Shown: positions 51,129 to 60,310 of the stretch, one piece after another
Layout of the letters: every line of letters starts with the position of its first letter
Position numbering within the stretch: the first letter of the stretch is position 1
Assembly: GCA_036381275.1 (NCBI GenBank)
Contig: DASVDC010000128.1
Location: 1-64,000, forward strand
Direction of reading: 5' to 3'
DNA from: UBA7803 sp036381275
GTDB lineage: Bacteria; Pseudomonadota; Gammaproteobacteria; Pseudomonadales; Azotimanducaceae
Length of the DNA stretch: 64,000 nucleotides
Made by a program: the position numbers and the translations under genes
Notes under the pieces: model-generated
Databases searched by the model: none
Seen by the model: the letters and a program-made list of their open reading frames with translations, nothing else
What the model was told of the DNA's origin: nothing

Positions 51129-52349
51129 ATGGGCAGACGCCGCCGTCGCACCTTGCCGAAGTACCTCGAGCGACATCCCCTGAACGGTTGCTACTATTAC
51201 AAGAACCCCTCGATGCCTCAGAAGGCGAACCTCGGCACGGTGGAAGCCGACGCCGTCGACGTCGCCAATCGGCTCAATACCCAGTTCGAGCGCGACCGGT
51301 CGAGGCGCGACGCCATCGCCCGAGCCAGTGAGCGACTCGACGGTGTGCGTTTCGAGCCAGCCTTCACCGCGTTCGTCGAGAAATACATCCGGGACTATCG
51401 CCTCAAGTCCAGCACCGCCGCTCGCCTTCGGCAGCGCCGCGATCGACTCAACGCGCACTTGGGCAACACCAGCCTGTCGCTGGTGGACACCCAGGCGCTG
51501 CGGGAGGTGATCGCCTCATCCAGCCAATTCGAGCAGACGAAGCTGCGGACGCTGCTGTCCCGATTCTTCCAGTACGCGATTTCGGTAGGCGCCTATCCCG
51601 GTTCTTTCGCGAATCCGGTCGACAACCTCTACGTCGACCCGAATCCTCCCAAGCGGCGAACGCGAATGACCCTGGCGCAGTTTCGAGCGATCCACGACGC
51701 GGCCCCTGAATGGCTGCAGTGGTTGATGACGCTCGGTATCCATCTGGCGCTGCGACGCGTCGACCTGGTGAATCTACGCTTCGACGACATCGCCGGTGAC
51801 CGGATCGTCAGTCCGATCCGCAAGACCGACAGCGACGCCCGCGGCAGCGAGTCGATCAGCGTCGACTTTCCGATCCATCGCGACGTTCGTGCGGTATTGA
51901 TCAAGGCTCGGCGCTCGAGCCTCGCGAACGGCCGCTGCCCATTCATCATCCACCGCACGCCGGACAGAAAGACCAAGCGCGCCGCGGACGCGATGCGGCT
52001 CGGGCGCATGGAACATCCGGCTCAGGTTCTTCCCGAGTATGCGAGCAAGGCCTTCGCGAAGGCTCGAGCCCTCGCAACCGAGAGGACGACCCACTTCGCC
52101 GGCCTCGAAGAGCGGGACATGCCTACGCTGCACGAGATCCGGGCGCTCTCGTCGTACCTGTACGCGGTGGCGGGTTACGACGTCGATGCGGTGCAAGACC
52201 TGATGGCCCACACCGATCCGGACATGACGCGGGCGTATCAGAAGGGGCATGCCCGCAAGGTCGTTCGGGTCGAGATGATACTGCCGTTCGGCATTCGCGA
52301 CCCGGACCCGGAGATTCGGGAGGCCCGGGCGCGCTACGCCGTCGCCTAG
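51129..52349 (+). CDS. int: Lambda-type tyrosine recombinase (integrase)
   Basis: 406 residues; GGAGG 8 nt before ATG. Residues 1-55 form an arm-binding domain (MGRRRRRTLP, NGCYYYKNPSM) like lambda Int; core-binding domain about 75-170; catalytic domain with R210 (LALRRVDL), K232, H335 and R338 (HEIRALS), H361 and Y370 (AYQKGH), the full R-K-H-R-H-Y set. Reads towards the 3' end of tRNA-Gly at 52421. No phage or island cargo is visible, so it may be a solitary relic or part of a degraded element. Lower-GC flanks support transfer. Confidence 0.93.
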   Translation: MGRRRRRTLPKYLERHPLNGCYYYKNPSMPQKANLGTVEADAVDVANRLNTQFERDRSRRDAIARASERLDGVRFEPAFTAFVEKYIRDYRLKSSTAARLRQRRDRLNAHLGNTSLSLVDTQALREVIASSSQFEQTKLRTLLSRFFQYAISVGAYPGSFANPVDNLYVDPNPPKRRTRMTLAQFRAIHDAAPEWLQWLMTLGIHLALRRVDLVNLRFDDIAGDRIVSPIRKTDSDARGSESISVDFPIHRDVRAVLIKARRSSLANGRCPFIIHRTPDRKTKRAADAMRLGRMEHPAQVLPEYASKAFAKARALATERTTHFAGLEERDMPTLHEIRALSSYLYAVAGYDVDAVQDLMAHTDPDMTRAYQKGHARKVVRVEMILPFGIRDPDPEIREARARYAVA

Positions 52350-52376
52350 AGAGTTTTCTCTAAGAATTCTCTAAGA
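52347..52376. repeat. 11-bp direct repeats between integrase and tRNA-Gly
   Basis: TTCTCTAAGA at 52356-52365 and again at 52367-52376, after the short palindrome TAGAGA-GTTT-TCTCTA that includes the int stop codon. The AT-rich tract sits where attachment-site arms would be expected. It may be the arm-binding sites of this integrase or a terminator-like region. Confidence 0.45.
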
Positions 52377-52420
52377 GCACGACCCAGATGCGTCTTAAGC
52401 TATTGAAAATAAAGGGGATT

Positions 52421-52496
<76 letters not shown>

Positions 52497-52507
52497 GTGG
52501 GGAGCGT

Positions 52508-52535
52508 ATTGTGCCCAATGCGGTAGGAAATACAA
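52508..52535 (-). promoter_or_regulatory. Candidate promoter of tRNA-Gly
   Basis: On the minus strand TTGTAT (52535-52530), 16 bp, CACAAT (52513-52508), 11 bp before the tRNA 5' end. The match is moderate. Confidence 0.45.
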
Positions 52536-52682
52536 GCGCCTGCCGCCCCTTCGAAGACCGCTCCGCTGGCGGCGCCGGATAGCCCGCACGGAGTCCTGTC
52601 CGACCGCCCTCGCCGCCCGATTGCTCCCGCCGCCCGCGCGGTCTAGTTTGATCGTCCACACCCGGGAGCGAGGGGCACGACC

Positions 52683-53102
52683 ATGGATGCTTTCGCGAGC
52701 GCGAAGGGGTTCTTTCAGGCCTGTGAGGCGCCCGAAGGTTGGTCAGGGTGCCGGCAGTACGTCGCTGACGGCGCCACCTTCAGTGCGCAGGCGGATCCGT
52801 TAACGGACGTGCGCACGGTGGAAGCGTACTGCGAGTGGATGAAACAGTTCGGCACCGTCATCGCTCCGGGGGCCACCTACGATCTGCACAGCGCGAGCTT
52901 CGACGAGCGAACCCGCACGGCCGTGTTCTTCGCGACCTTCCACGCGAAGCACTCCGGTGAGGGAGGACCGATGCCGCCCACCGGCCGCGAAACCCACACC
53001 GACTACGTGTACGTTCTGCAGATGAACGACGCCGGCCAGGTCGCGCAGATGACGAAGATCTGGAACGCCAATTGGGCGATGCGGGAGCTCGGCTGGCTCT
53101 GA
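52683..53102 (+). CDS. SnoaL/NTF2-like protein
   Basis: 139 residues. NTF2-like fold: FFQACEAPEGWSGCRQYV, DGATFSAQADP, VEAYCEWMKQFG, ETHTDYVYVLQMNDAGQVAQMTKIWN in pieces. No signal peptide. Family members are enzymes or binding proteins for small ligands; function unknown. RBS GGGAGCGAGGGG region before ATG 52683. Confidence 0.8.
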   Translation: MDAFASAKGFFQACEAPEGWSGCRQYVADGATFSAQADPLTDVRTVEAYCEWMKQFGTVIAPGATYDLHSASFDERTRTAVFFATFHAKHSGEGGPMPPTGRETHTDYVYVLQMNDAGQVAQMTKIWNANWAMRELGWL

Positions 53103-53200
53103 TCCGGCACGCGCCGCTGCGCTGATCCCCTGCGCGAGGTCACGACCCGAGCGGGCCCGACGCGTCCGTGCGGCGCCCGCGGCTCGGCACGCCCCCGACC

Positions 53201-53209
53201 TGCTACAAT
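53201..53209 (+). promoter_or_regulatory. Candidate extended -10 promoter of the symporter
   Basis: TGCTACAAT, an extended -10 (TG-N-TACAAT), 59 bp before GTG 53268. No -35 is evident. Confidence 0.4.
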
Positions 53210-53267
53210 CGCCGCCGGTCGCGCGCGCGGCCAACCGGAGCCGATCGCCACGGGAGGGGGAGTCGTC

Positions 53268-54794
53268 GTGAGCGCCGCGACCTGGACCATCGTTGCCTAT
53301 CTGACCGTCGTCACGCTGCTCGGCGTCTATCTCACGCGCCGCAACCGCAGCTCCGCCGACTGGGCCACCGCCAGCGGCGGTATGGGCGTCTGGATGATCG
53401 CCGCCGGCATCGCCGGCACCCGCATCGGCGGCGCGGGCTCGTACGGCGTCGCCGGCGACGTGATGAGTAGCGGCATCTGGAACGTCTGGTACGGCATCAA
53501 CACGTTCTTCGCGTTGGCGTTGGTCGGCTTGTTCTTCGCGGTGCCCTACCGCCGCCTCGGGCTCACCACCATCGGCGAGCTGTTCGTGCGCCGCTTCGGC
53601 CGTGCCCGCGGCGCGGTGCTGACGAGTCTCTGCGTGCAGACCGAATACCTGGTGGTGAACGTGATTGAGCCGCTGCTGATCGGCGTGATCGTCAGCAACG
53701 TCACCGGGATCCCGCTGTGGGCCGGGATCCTGATCGGCGCGTTCGTGATCATCTCCGCCACCGCTTCCTCGGGTCTCCGGGGCACCGCGCTCACCAACAT
53801 CATCCACTGCGCCGTGATCATCGGCGGCCTTGGGCTCGTCGCCTGGGCCGGTATGGCGCAGATGGGCGGCTGGGCCGAGGTCGCCGAACGCGTCGACGCG
53901 CAGCTCGCCGCGGCGGGTACCGATGCGGCGAGCTGGTGGAGCTTCGTCGGCCTCGGCTGGTTCCCGATCATCGCGATGTTCTTCAGCGCGACGATTCACA
54001 CCCCGGCCGCGTCCGTGTACGTCAACTACTCGAGCTCGGCGCGGCACGAGAGCATGCTCGTGCCGTCGTTCCTGCTCGCCGGCGTGCTCGCCGCGGCGAT
54101 GCCGTTTCTCGCCGCCTTGATCGGTATGGAAGCGCTGGCCCGCTATGGCCCCGACGCCGGCATTGCCGGCTACGCCAGCGTCACGCAGATCGCGCTCGAC
54201 ACCGGCCCGCTGATCGGCGGCGTGGCGCTCGCGGCGGTGCTCGCCGCGCTGATCTCCTCCGGCGCCCCGATCCTGCTGGCCAGCTCGACGATGTTCGTCA
54301 ACGACTGGATCCCCGGCTCCGAGCGATTCTCCTCGTCGCAGAAACTGCGCGCGTACCGCTTGACGTCGGTGATCTACGGTCTGCTCGCCGCGGCCATCGC
54401 CAGCGTGTTCGGCTACTTCCTCGGCACCGCCTCGGTGCTCGAATGGCTGCTGCTCGGGTTCGCGATGGTGGTCCCGCCGGCGATCGCGATCGGCTACGTG
54501 TTCTACGTCCCCTCCACCACCGAGGCGGGCGTCTTCTGGGGCATCGCCAGCGGTTACGGGCTCGGGCTCGCCGCGTGGGCCGTGAACGAGACGCTCCTCG
54601 GGCTGGAGGTGGACGTGGCGTCCTACTTCACGACGCTCGTCCCGCTGGTGGTGATCCCGGCGGTGTCCGCGCTGACCCGCAGCGCCGGTCCGGACCCTCT
54701 CGCCGAGCCCTTCTATCGCCGCCTGCGCACCCCGGCCGAGCGGCCGGATGCCGGTCTGCTGCCGACGGCCGCCGATGCGCCCCGTGGGCATTGA
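53268..54794 (+). CDS. Sodium:solute symporter (SSS family)
   Basis: 508 residues from GTG 53268 with GGAGGGGG upstream. About 13 membrane helices; N-terminal YLTVVTLLGVYLTRRN and DWATASGGMGVWMIA, then IGGAGSYGVAGDV, RLGLTTIGELFVRRFGRARG, and PxAxxYVNYSSSARHE in the middle. The motif in helix 5-6 region SGLRGTALTNIIHC is SSS-typical. Takes up an organic solute with Na+. Substrate unknown. 135 bp before the surface-carbohydrate genes. Confidence 0.92.
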   Translation: MSAATWTIVAYLTVVTLLGVYLTRRNRSSADWATASGGMGVWMIAAGIAGTRIGGAGSYGVAGDVMSSGIWNVWYGINTFFALALVGLFFAVPYRRLGLTTIGELFVRRFGRARGAVLTSLCVQTEYLVVNVIEPLLIGVIVSNVTGIPLWAGILIGAFVIISATASSGLRGTALTNIIHCAVIIGGLGLVAWAGMAQMGGWAEVAERVDAQLAAAGTDAASWWSFVGLGWFPIIAMFFSATIHTPAASVYVNYSSSARHESMLVPSFLLAGVLAAAMPFLAALIGMEALARYGPDAGIAGYASVTQIALDTGPLIGGVALAAVLAALISSGAPILLASSTMFVNDWIPGSERFSSSQKLRAYRLTSVIYGLLAAAIASVFGYFLGTASVLEWLLLGFAMVVPPAIAIGYVFYVPSTTEAGVFWGIASGYGLGLAAWAVNETLLGLEVDVASYFTTLVPLVVIPAVSALTRSAGPDPLAEPFYRRLRTPAERPDAGLLPTAADAPRGH

Positions 54795-54812
54795 GGGGTG
54801 CGCCCCGTCGAA

Positions 54813-54845
54813 GGCATGAAATCTGCAGCAGGCATGGAATCTGCA
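54813..54845 (+). repeat. 18-bp period direct repeat upstream of nonulosonate genes
   Basis: GGCATGAAATCTGCA at 54813-54827 and GGCATGGAATCTGCA at 54831-54845, 14 of 15 identical. Two tandem sites 85 bp before the next start could be a regulator-binding site. Confidence 0.45.
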
Positions 54846-54929
54846 ACGACGGCGGCAGACAATGGCGCCCCGAGAGGCAGTCGGCACCGAACCGACTGAT
54901 TTGCCCGGCGGGCAGACACTAAGGGACTG

Positions 54930-56333
54930 ATGAGACCATCCACACTGTTCGTACCGGTGGAGAGCCGCGTCCGCGAGTTGGACGCAAAGGTGCTGCTGTC
55001 GGCGGTTGCCGCCGAGCGCGGCTTCCCGGTGGTGATGGGCTCCCGCCAGGAGCTGAATTTCGCGATCCCCCGGATGCCGCAGGGCGTGTTCTTCGCGAAG
55101 AGCATGCGCTTCACCAGCGATCTGATGACCGGCCTGCTCCAGGGACTCGGCCATCACATCGTCGCGACCGACGAGGAGAGCCTCGTACGCTTCTCCTCCC
55201 CCGAGTATTACGGCTGGCGCTTCTCCCCGGGCACGTTCCGGCCGCTGCGCCATCTGTTCGCGTGGGGGGAAGACGACGCCGCGCTGTTCCGCTCCTATCC
55301 GGGCCGCAGCGAGTCCACCGCCGTCCACGTCACCGGCAACCCGCGGGTCGACCTGCTGCGCGAGGACGTGCGCGGCATCTTCCAGCCGGAGGCGGACGAG
55401 CTGCGGCGCCGGCATGGCCGGTTCATCCTGATCAACACGAACTTTCCGTTCGTGAATGCGTTCGTGAAGGAGCTGAACCTGATCCTGCGGAGCGGCGGCG
55501 AGCCCCGGGTGAGCCGCACCGGCCACGGCATGAGTCTCGAGTTCGCGCTCGGCATGGAACGCCACGTCCAGGCGATCTTCCAGGCGTTCGCGGACCTGAT
55601 GCCGAAGCTCTCGCGCGCGTTCCCGGACCATACCGTGGTGCTGCGCCCTCACCCGTCCGAGGATCACGACGTGTGGCGCCGGATCACCGCCGGACTCGAC
55701 AACGTGCAGGTGCTGCACGACGGCAACGTGGTGCCGTGGCTGATGGCGTGCGACGTGCTGCTGCACAACGGCTGTACCACCGCGGTGGAGGGTGCGCTGC
55801 TCGGCACGCCGGCAATCGCGTACCGTCCTGTACAGGCTGCCTGCTACGACTACCACCTGCCGAACAATCTGAGCGTGCAGACCTTCACCGAGGACGCGAC
55901 GCTCGATGCGATCGCCGAGGTACTGAGCGGCCGCAGCCGCGGCATCGCGGCCGACGAGCGTAAGCGTGTGCTGTCGCCGCACATTGCGCTGCAGCCGGAG
56001 AAGCTGGCCGCCGAGCGCATCGTCGACGTGCTTGAAGCGGACGGCTACCTCGAGCGCAGCCCCGCACGGCCGAACCGGCTCCGCCGTCTGCGCAGTTGGG
56101 TGGTCACCCAGGTGCGCACCGGCGTGAAACGCTTCAACCGGCTGCGCCCGAACCACCGCAACAGCCTCGCGTACCTGCGGCACCGGTTCCCGCCGCTGAC
56201 CACCGAAGACGTGGAGAATCGGCTGCAGTCGCTGCGCGAGCGGCTGCATCGATTCGACGGCATCCGGGCTCGGCCGGTGGGGCCGGACCTGTTCGCGATC
56301 GAGCGCGCCGGCCTGCGGGTACCGGAATCGTGA
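54930..56333 (+). CDS. Surface carbohydrate biosynthesis protein, CDP-glycerol-transferase-like fold
   Basis: 467 residues. LFVPVESRVRELDAKVLLSAVAAERGF, GVFFAKSMRFT, FAWGEDDAALFRSYPG, VTGNPRVDLLR, DHTVVLRPHPSEDHDVWR and HNGCTTAVEGALLGTPAIAYRP resemble the surface-carbohydrate biosynthesis family related to CDP-glycerol glycerophosphotransferase / GT-B enzymes (taken in short stretches). Cytoplasmic. It is first in a cassette with a CMP-sugar synthetase and a NeuB fusion, so it may transfer the sugar made by them. Confidence 0.85.
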   Translation: MRPSTLFVPVESRVRELDAKVLLSAVAAERGFPVVMGSRQELNFAIPRMPQGVFFAKSMRFTSDLMTGLLQGLGHHIVATDEESLVRFSSPEYYGWRFSPGTFRPLRHLFAWGEDDAALFRSYPGRSESTAVHVTGNPRVDLLREDVRGIFQPEADELRRRHGRFILINTNFPFVNAFVKELNLILRSGGEPRVSRTGHGMSLEFALGMERHVQAIFQAFADLMPKLSRAFPDHTVVLRPHPSEDHDVWRRITAGLDNVQVLHDGNVVPWLMACDVLLHNGCTTAVEGALLGTPAIAYRPVQAACYDYHLPNNLSVQTFTEDATLDAIAEVLSGRSRGIAADERKRVLSPHIALQPEKLAAERIVDVLEADGYLERSPARPNRLRRLRSWVVTQVRTGVKRFNRLRPNHRNSLAYLRHRFPPLTTEDVENRLQSLRERLHRFDGIRARPVGPDLFAIERAGLRVPES

Positions 56334-57067
56334 ACGACGCCGCAATGAAGCCGGAACGCCCGCCGCGCGGCGTGCTGGCGCTGATCCCGGCACGCAGCGG
56401 CTCGAAGTCGGTGCCGCACAAGAACATCCGCCCGTTCGCGGGCAAGCCGATGCTCGCGCATTCCATCGAGCACGCGCACGCGGCGCGCTGCGTCGACCGG
56501 GTCATCGTCAGCACCGACAGCGAGCAGTACGCCGAGATCGCCCGGTCGTACGGCGCGGAAACCCCGTTCCTGCGCCCGGCCGAGCTCGCCGCCGACGACT
56601 CCACCGATCTCGTGGTGTTCCGCCATGCGCTCGACTGGCTCCGGGAGCACGAGCGGTGGCAACCGGAGATCGTCGTGCACCTGCGGCCCACCTACCCGAC
56701 GCGGAACCCAGCGGACATCGACCGGGTGGTGGATATCCTGCGCGCGGACGAGACGCTCGACTCGGTGCGCACGGTGGCGCCGGCGCCGGCGACGCCGTTC
56801 AAGATGTGGCTGCGCGGCGAGGACGGGCTGCTCACGCCGGTCGTCGACCGCGGCGACGAAGCGTACAACAGGCCGCGGCAGGCGCTGCCCCCGGTTTTTC
56901 TGCAGAACGCCTGCATCGACGCGGTGCGGTCGCGGGTGATTCTGGAGCAGCACTCCATGACCGGTCGGCGCATCTACGGCTACGTGCTCGACGAGAACCT
57001 GGACATCGACACTCCGGAGGATCTGGAAGTCGCACTGGCCAGCATGGAGACCCGTCGCGGGTCATGA
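56330..57067 (+). CDS. CMP-nonulosonate cytidylyltransferase (NeuA-like)
   Basis: 245 residues from GTG 56330 (GTGA overlap with upstream gene); ATG 56345 is the alternative. LALIPARSGSKSVPHKNIRPFAGKPML, SIEHAHAARCVDRVIVSTDSEQYAEIA in pieces, PTYPTRNPADID and GYVLDENLDIDTPEDLEVAL match acylneuraminate cytidylyltransferases. The S-K-x-x-x-x-K-N motif binds CTP. Activates a nonulosonic acid with CMP. Overlaps the NeuB gene by ATGA. Confidence 0.92.
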   Translation: MNDAAMKPERPPRGVLALIPARSGSKSVPHKNIRPFAGKPMLAHSIEHAHAARCVDRVIVSTDSEQYAEIARSYGAETPFLRPAELAADDSTDLVVFRHALDWLREHERWQPEIVVHLRPTYPTRNPADIDRVVDILRADETLDSVRTVAPAPATPFKMWLRGEDGLLTPVVDRGDEAYNRPRQALPPVFLQNACIDAVRSRVILEQHSMTGRRIYGYVLDENLDIDTPEDLEVALASMETRRGS

Positions 57068-58596
57068 CGAAGCAGGGAATTCCGATGCAGAACGCTCTTC
57101 AAAACGCCGCGTTCAACGGCTTGTTCATCTTCGAGATGGCGAACAACCACCAGGGCTCCGTGGCCCACGGTCGCCGCATCATCGACGCGATGGCCGACAT
57201 CGCGTCGCGCCACGGCATCCGCGGCGCGGTGAAGTTCCAGTACCGTGATCTCGACACCTTCATCCATCCCGACTATCGCGAGCGCGACGACGTCGCCCAC
57301 ATCCCGCGCTTCCTCAGCACGCGCCTCACGGACGACGACTTCCGGACGCTGATCGAGCACGTCCGGGGCTCTGGCCTCGTGCCCGTGGTCACGCCGTTCG
57401 ACGAGGCATCGGTGCAGAAGTGCCTCGATCACGGCGTCGAGATCATCAAGATCGCCTCCTGCAGCGCCACCGACTGGCCGCTTCTCGAAGCGGTGGCGTC
57501 CACCGGCAAGCCGGTGATCGCGTCCACCGGCGGTGTGCCGGTTCACGACATCGACAAGCTGGTGAGCTTCTTCCAGCACCGCTCGGTGCGCTTCGCGCTG
57601 ATGCATTGCGTGTCCATCTACCCGACGCCGAACGACTGCCTGCAGATGAGCTTCCTCGCGAAGATGAAGAGCCGCTATCCGGGCGTCCCGATCGGCTATT
57701 CGGGCCACGAAGATCCGGACAACCGTGAGGTGGTCGTCGCCGCGATCGCGAAGGGTGCCGATCTGCTCGAGCGCCACGTCGGGGTCGCGACGGACACGAT
57801 CACGCTGAACAAGTACTCGATGAACCCGCAGCAGACCGATGCCTGGGTGGCGGCGGCGCTCCGCGCCCGGGCGATCTGCGGTGACGGCGGGCCGAAGCAG
57901 GTCACCGAGGAAGAACGGGAATCGCTACGTTCGCTCGAGCGCGGCGTCTACGCGAGAAGGCCGATCCGCGCCGGGCAACCGATCGAGCCGGGCGACGTGT
58001 TCTTCGCGATGCCGCGCCAGCCCGGGCAGCTCACCTCCGGCGAGTTCGGCCGTTACCGCGCCACGTTCCACGCGTCCCGCGACTACGCGCCCGGCGAGGC
58101 GCTGACGGAACGTGCGAGTGACGACCCGGTGCTGGACGTGCGCGAGGCGCTGCACGACGCGAAGGGCATGCTGTACGAGGCCCAGATCAAAATCGGCGAG
58201 ACGGATCAGGTCGAGCTCTCCCACCACTACGGCATGGAGCGGTTCCGCGAGGTCGGCGCCGTGTTCGTCCACGTGGTGAACCGCGAGTACTGCAAGAAGC
58301 TCGGCGTGATGCTGCCCGGTCAGCGCCATCCGGTGCACCGCCACCAGCGGAAGGAAGAGACCTTCCAACTGCTCTGGGGCGATCTGTCCGTGCAGCGGGA
58401 CGGCGAGGTGTTCGATCTGCAGCCCGGTGACAAGCTGGTGATCGAGCGGGGAATGCCGCACGCGTTCTGGAGCCGCAACGGCGGCATCTTCGAGGAGATC
58501 TCCACCACCGACGTGCGCGGCGATTCGCTCTACGAGGACGCCGCGATCAACCGCCTGGATCCGATGCAGCGGAAGACGTTCCTCGAATCCTGGTGA
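57064..58596 (+). CDS. NeuB-SAF-cupin fusion, nonulosonic acid synthase-like
   Basis: 510 residues. NeuB aldolase-type barrel about 17-260: FIFEMANNHQGSVAHGRRI, GAVKFQYRD, IKIASCSATDWPL, MHCVSIYPTPNDCLQM, GYSGHED. SAF domain near 295-355 (RRPIRAGQPIEPGDVFFAMPR). C-terminal cupin about 400-490 with MLPGQRHPVHRHQRKEETFQLLWG and PGDKLVIERGMPHAFWS, which would bind a metal. Usual NeuB is about 350 residues and lacks the cupin. A sugar isomerase/epimerase-like or regulatory role for the cupin is inferred. Confidence 0.9.
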   Translation: MTKQGIPMQNALQNAAFNGLFIFEMANNHQGSVAHGRRIIDAMADIASRHGIRGAVKFQYRDLDTFIHPDYRERDDVAHIPRFLSTRLTDDDFRTLIEHVRGSGLVPVVTPFDEASVQKCLDHGVEIIKIASCSATDWPLLEAVASTGKPVIASTGGVPVHDIDKLVSFFQHRSVRFALMHCVSIYPTPNDCLQMSFLAKMKSRYPGVPIGYSGHEDPDNREVVVAAIAKGADLLERHVGVATDTITLNKYSMNPQQTDAWVAAALRARAICGDGGPKQVTEEERESLRSLERGVYARRPIRAGQPIEPGDVFFAMPRQPGQLTSGEFGRYRATFHASRDYAPGEALTERASDDPVLDVREALHDAKGMLYEAQIKIGETDQVELSHHYGMERFREVGAVFVHVVNREYCKKLGVMLPGQRHPVHRHQRKEETFQLLWGDLSVQRDGEVFDLQPGDKLVIERGMPHAFWSRNGGIFEEISTTDVRGDSLYEDAAINRLDPMQRKTFLESW

Positions 58597-58621
58597 TGCG
58601 CGAAGTCGCGCAGCCGGGCCG

Positions 58622-60310
58622 CTACGAGAGCTCGGCGCCGTAGCGCTCCCGCGCCGCCTGCGCCGAGACGAGCCCGGCCCGCAGATCCTCGGCGAGCCGC
58701 TCCGGCTCCCGCCGCGACGGATCGCCGATGCCGCCGCCCCCGGGCGTTTCCATCACCAGCACGTGCCCCCCCGGAACCTCGTCGCGGCCCTTGCCGCGGA
58801 GCACCGTTTGCCGGCCCTCCGCGTCGCGCAGGTAGACCCGACCCGGAGCGCCCGCGGCGCCGCCCTGCCGGCCTCGAGCCGGATGCTGCACCCGGTCGAA
58901 CATCTTCGAAACCACGAACGGCGCACCGTCGCGGTGGCCGACCTCGATCACCTGGCCGAGGCCGCCGCGCAGCTCGCCCGGCCCGCCGGAGTCGATGCGG
59001 TACTCGCGCCGCCAGATCACGAGCGGCGTGGTCACCTCGTTCACCTCGGTGGGCGTGGTGCGTACGCCCGACGGGAACGCGGTGGTGGAGAGCCCGTCCT
59101 TGCCCGGCCGCGCCCCGGTGCCGCCGTTGTAGATCGGGTTGGTCACGAACGGCACGTGCGCGTCGCCGCGCCCCTCGGCGTGGCCGCTGCGGAACACCGG
59201 ATTCCAGATGCACGACGCGCCCTCCGCGGGCACCCGCCCCGGTAGTACCTGGTCGAGGCACCCGAGAATCACGTCCGGCAGCATCTGCCCGAGCGCGTGA
59301 CGGGCCGATACCGCGCGCGGCGGACGGGCGTTCAGGATCGAGCCCTCCGGCGCGGTCACCCGGATCGTGCGCAGCGAACCGGCGTTGTTGGGCACGTCGT
59401 TGCCCACCACGCAGCGCACGCCGAACGACGCGTAGGCTTCCGTGTACGGCATTGGGACGTTGATGCCGTACGGCGACTCGGGCGACGTGCCGGCGAAATC
59501 CACCAGGATCCCGTCGCGCGCGATGACCAGGCGGCAAACCAGATCGATCGGCGTGTCGTAGCCGTCGACGCGCATGCGGTTCTCGTATTCGCCCGGCGGC
59601 AACGCGGCGATCTCGTCGAGCATGGCCTGCTCGGACAGCGCGAGGATCTCGCCGCCCGCCCGTTCGAGCCCGTCGAGACCGAAGTCGTCGAGCATCTCGA
59701 CGAGCTGTGCCGCGCCACTGTCGTTGCACGCGGCGAGCGAGTACAGATCGCCCTCCGCCACCACCGGATCGCGGACGTTGCGGGCGATGATCCGGAGCAG
59801 CGTCTCGTCCCGCCGGCCTTCGCGGAACAGATGCATGATCGGGATCTGCAGGCCTTCCTCGTAAAGGTCGTTGGCATCCGGGCCGAAGCCGCGCCCGCCG
59901 ACGTCGGCGATGTGGCTGGTCGACGCGAACAAGGCGACGCACCGGCCGCGATGGTAGACGGGGGTCACCACCGTGAAGTCGTTCAGGTGTCCGGTCCCGT
60001 CCCAGGGGTCGTTGGTCAGCAGCACGTCGCCCGGCTTCAGGCTCTCGAGCGCATGGGCGCGCAGGAACTTGCCGACCGACGCCGCCATCGCGTTGACGTG
60101 ACCCGGCGTACCGGTGACCGCCTGCGCGAGCATGCGCCCCTCGGTATCGAACACGCCGGCCGACAGGTCGCCGGCTTCACGCACCACCGTCGAGAACGCG
60201 GTGCGCATCAGCGTCTGGGCCTGCTCCTCGACGATCGCGAGCAACCGGTTCCAGACGAGTTGGGTCTCCAGCCGGGCGAGCCCGGCCTTCGGATCGCGCT
60301 CGCGGTTCAC
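58622..60310 (-). CDS. hyuB: Hydantoinase B / oxoprolinase subunit (HyuB)
   Basis: 562 residues from GTG 60310 (GTGA overlap with hyuA). NRLLAIVEEQAQTLMRTAFSTVVREAGDLSAGVFD, LLTNDPWDGTGHLNDF, GFGPDANDLYEEGLQIP, GHRDGAPFVVSKMFDR; C-terminal PGGGGIGDPSRR. Works with HyuA to hydrolyse N-methylhydantoin, hydantoin, oxoproline or acetophenone-like substrates with ATP. Substrate unknown. Confidence 0.93.
   Translation of the reverse strand: MNRERDPKAGLARLETQLVWNRLLAIVEEQAQTLMRTAFSTVVREAGDLSAGVFDTEGRMLAQAVTGTPGHVNAMAASVGKFLRAHALESLKPGDVLLTNDPWDGTGHLNDFTVVTPVYHRGRCVALFASTSHIADVGGRGFGPDANDLYEEGLQIPIMHLFREGRRDETLLRIIARNVRDPVVAEGDLYSLAACNDSGAAQLVEMLDDFGLDGLERAGGEILALSEQAMLDEIAALPPGEYENRMRVDGYDTPIDLVCRLVIARDGILVDFAGTSPESPYGINVPMPYTEAYASFGVRCVVGNDVPNNAGSLRTIRVTAPEGSILNARPPRAVSARHALGQMLPDVILGCLDQVLPGRVPAEGASCIWNPVFRSGHAEGRGDAHVPFVTNPIYNGGTGARPGKDGLSTTAFPSGVRTTPTEVNEVTTPLVIWRREYRIDSGGPGELRGGLGQVIEVGHRDGAPFVVSKMFDRVQHPARGRQGGAAGAPGRVYLRDAEGRQTVLRGKGRDEVPGGHVLVMETPGGGGIGDPSRREPERLAEDLRAGLVSAQAARERYGAELS

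Noticed and set aside
51000..52420. A complete genomic island between the c556-like gene and tRNA-Gly
   Set aside because: Only the integrase is present; I found no second copy of the tRNA-Gly 3' end in the preceding sequence, so boundaries cannot be drawn.
54795..54812. Terminator after the symporter (GGGG-TGCG-CCCC)
   Set aside because: The stem is only 4 bp and no T-tract follows.
52800..56393. A 1197-residue minus-strand open frame
   Set aside because: Antisense to the symporter and surface-carbohydrate genes, whose families are clear. The translation is rich in Arg, His, Asp and Gly with no domain, as expected for the complement of GC-rich coding DNA.
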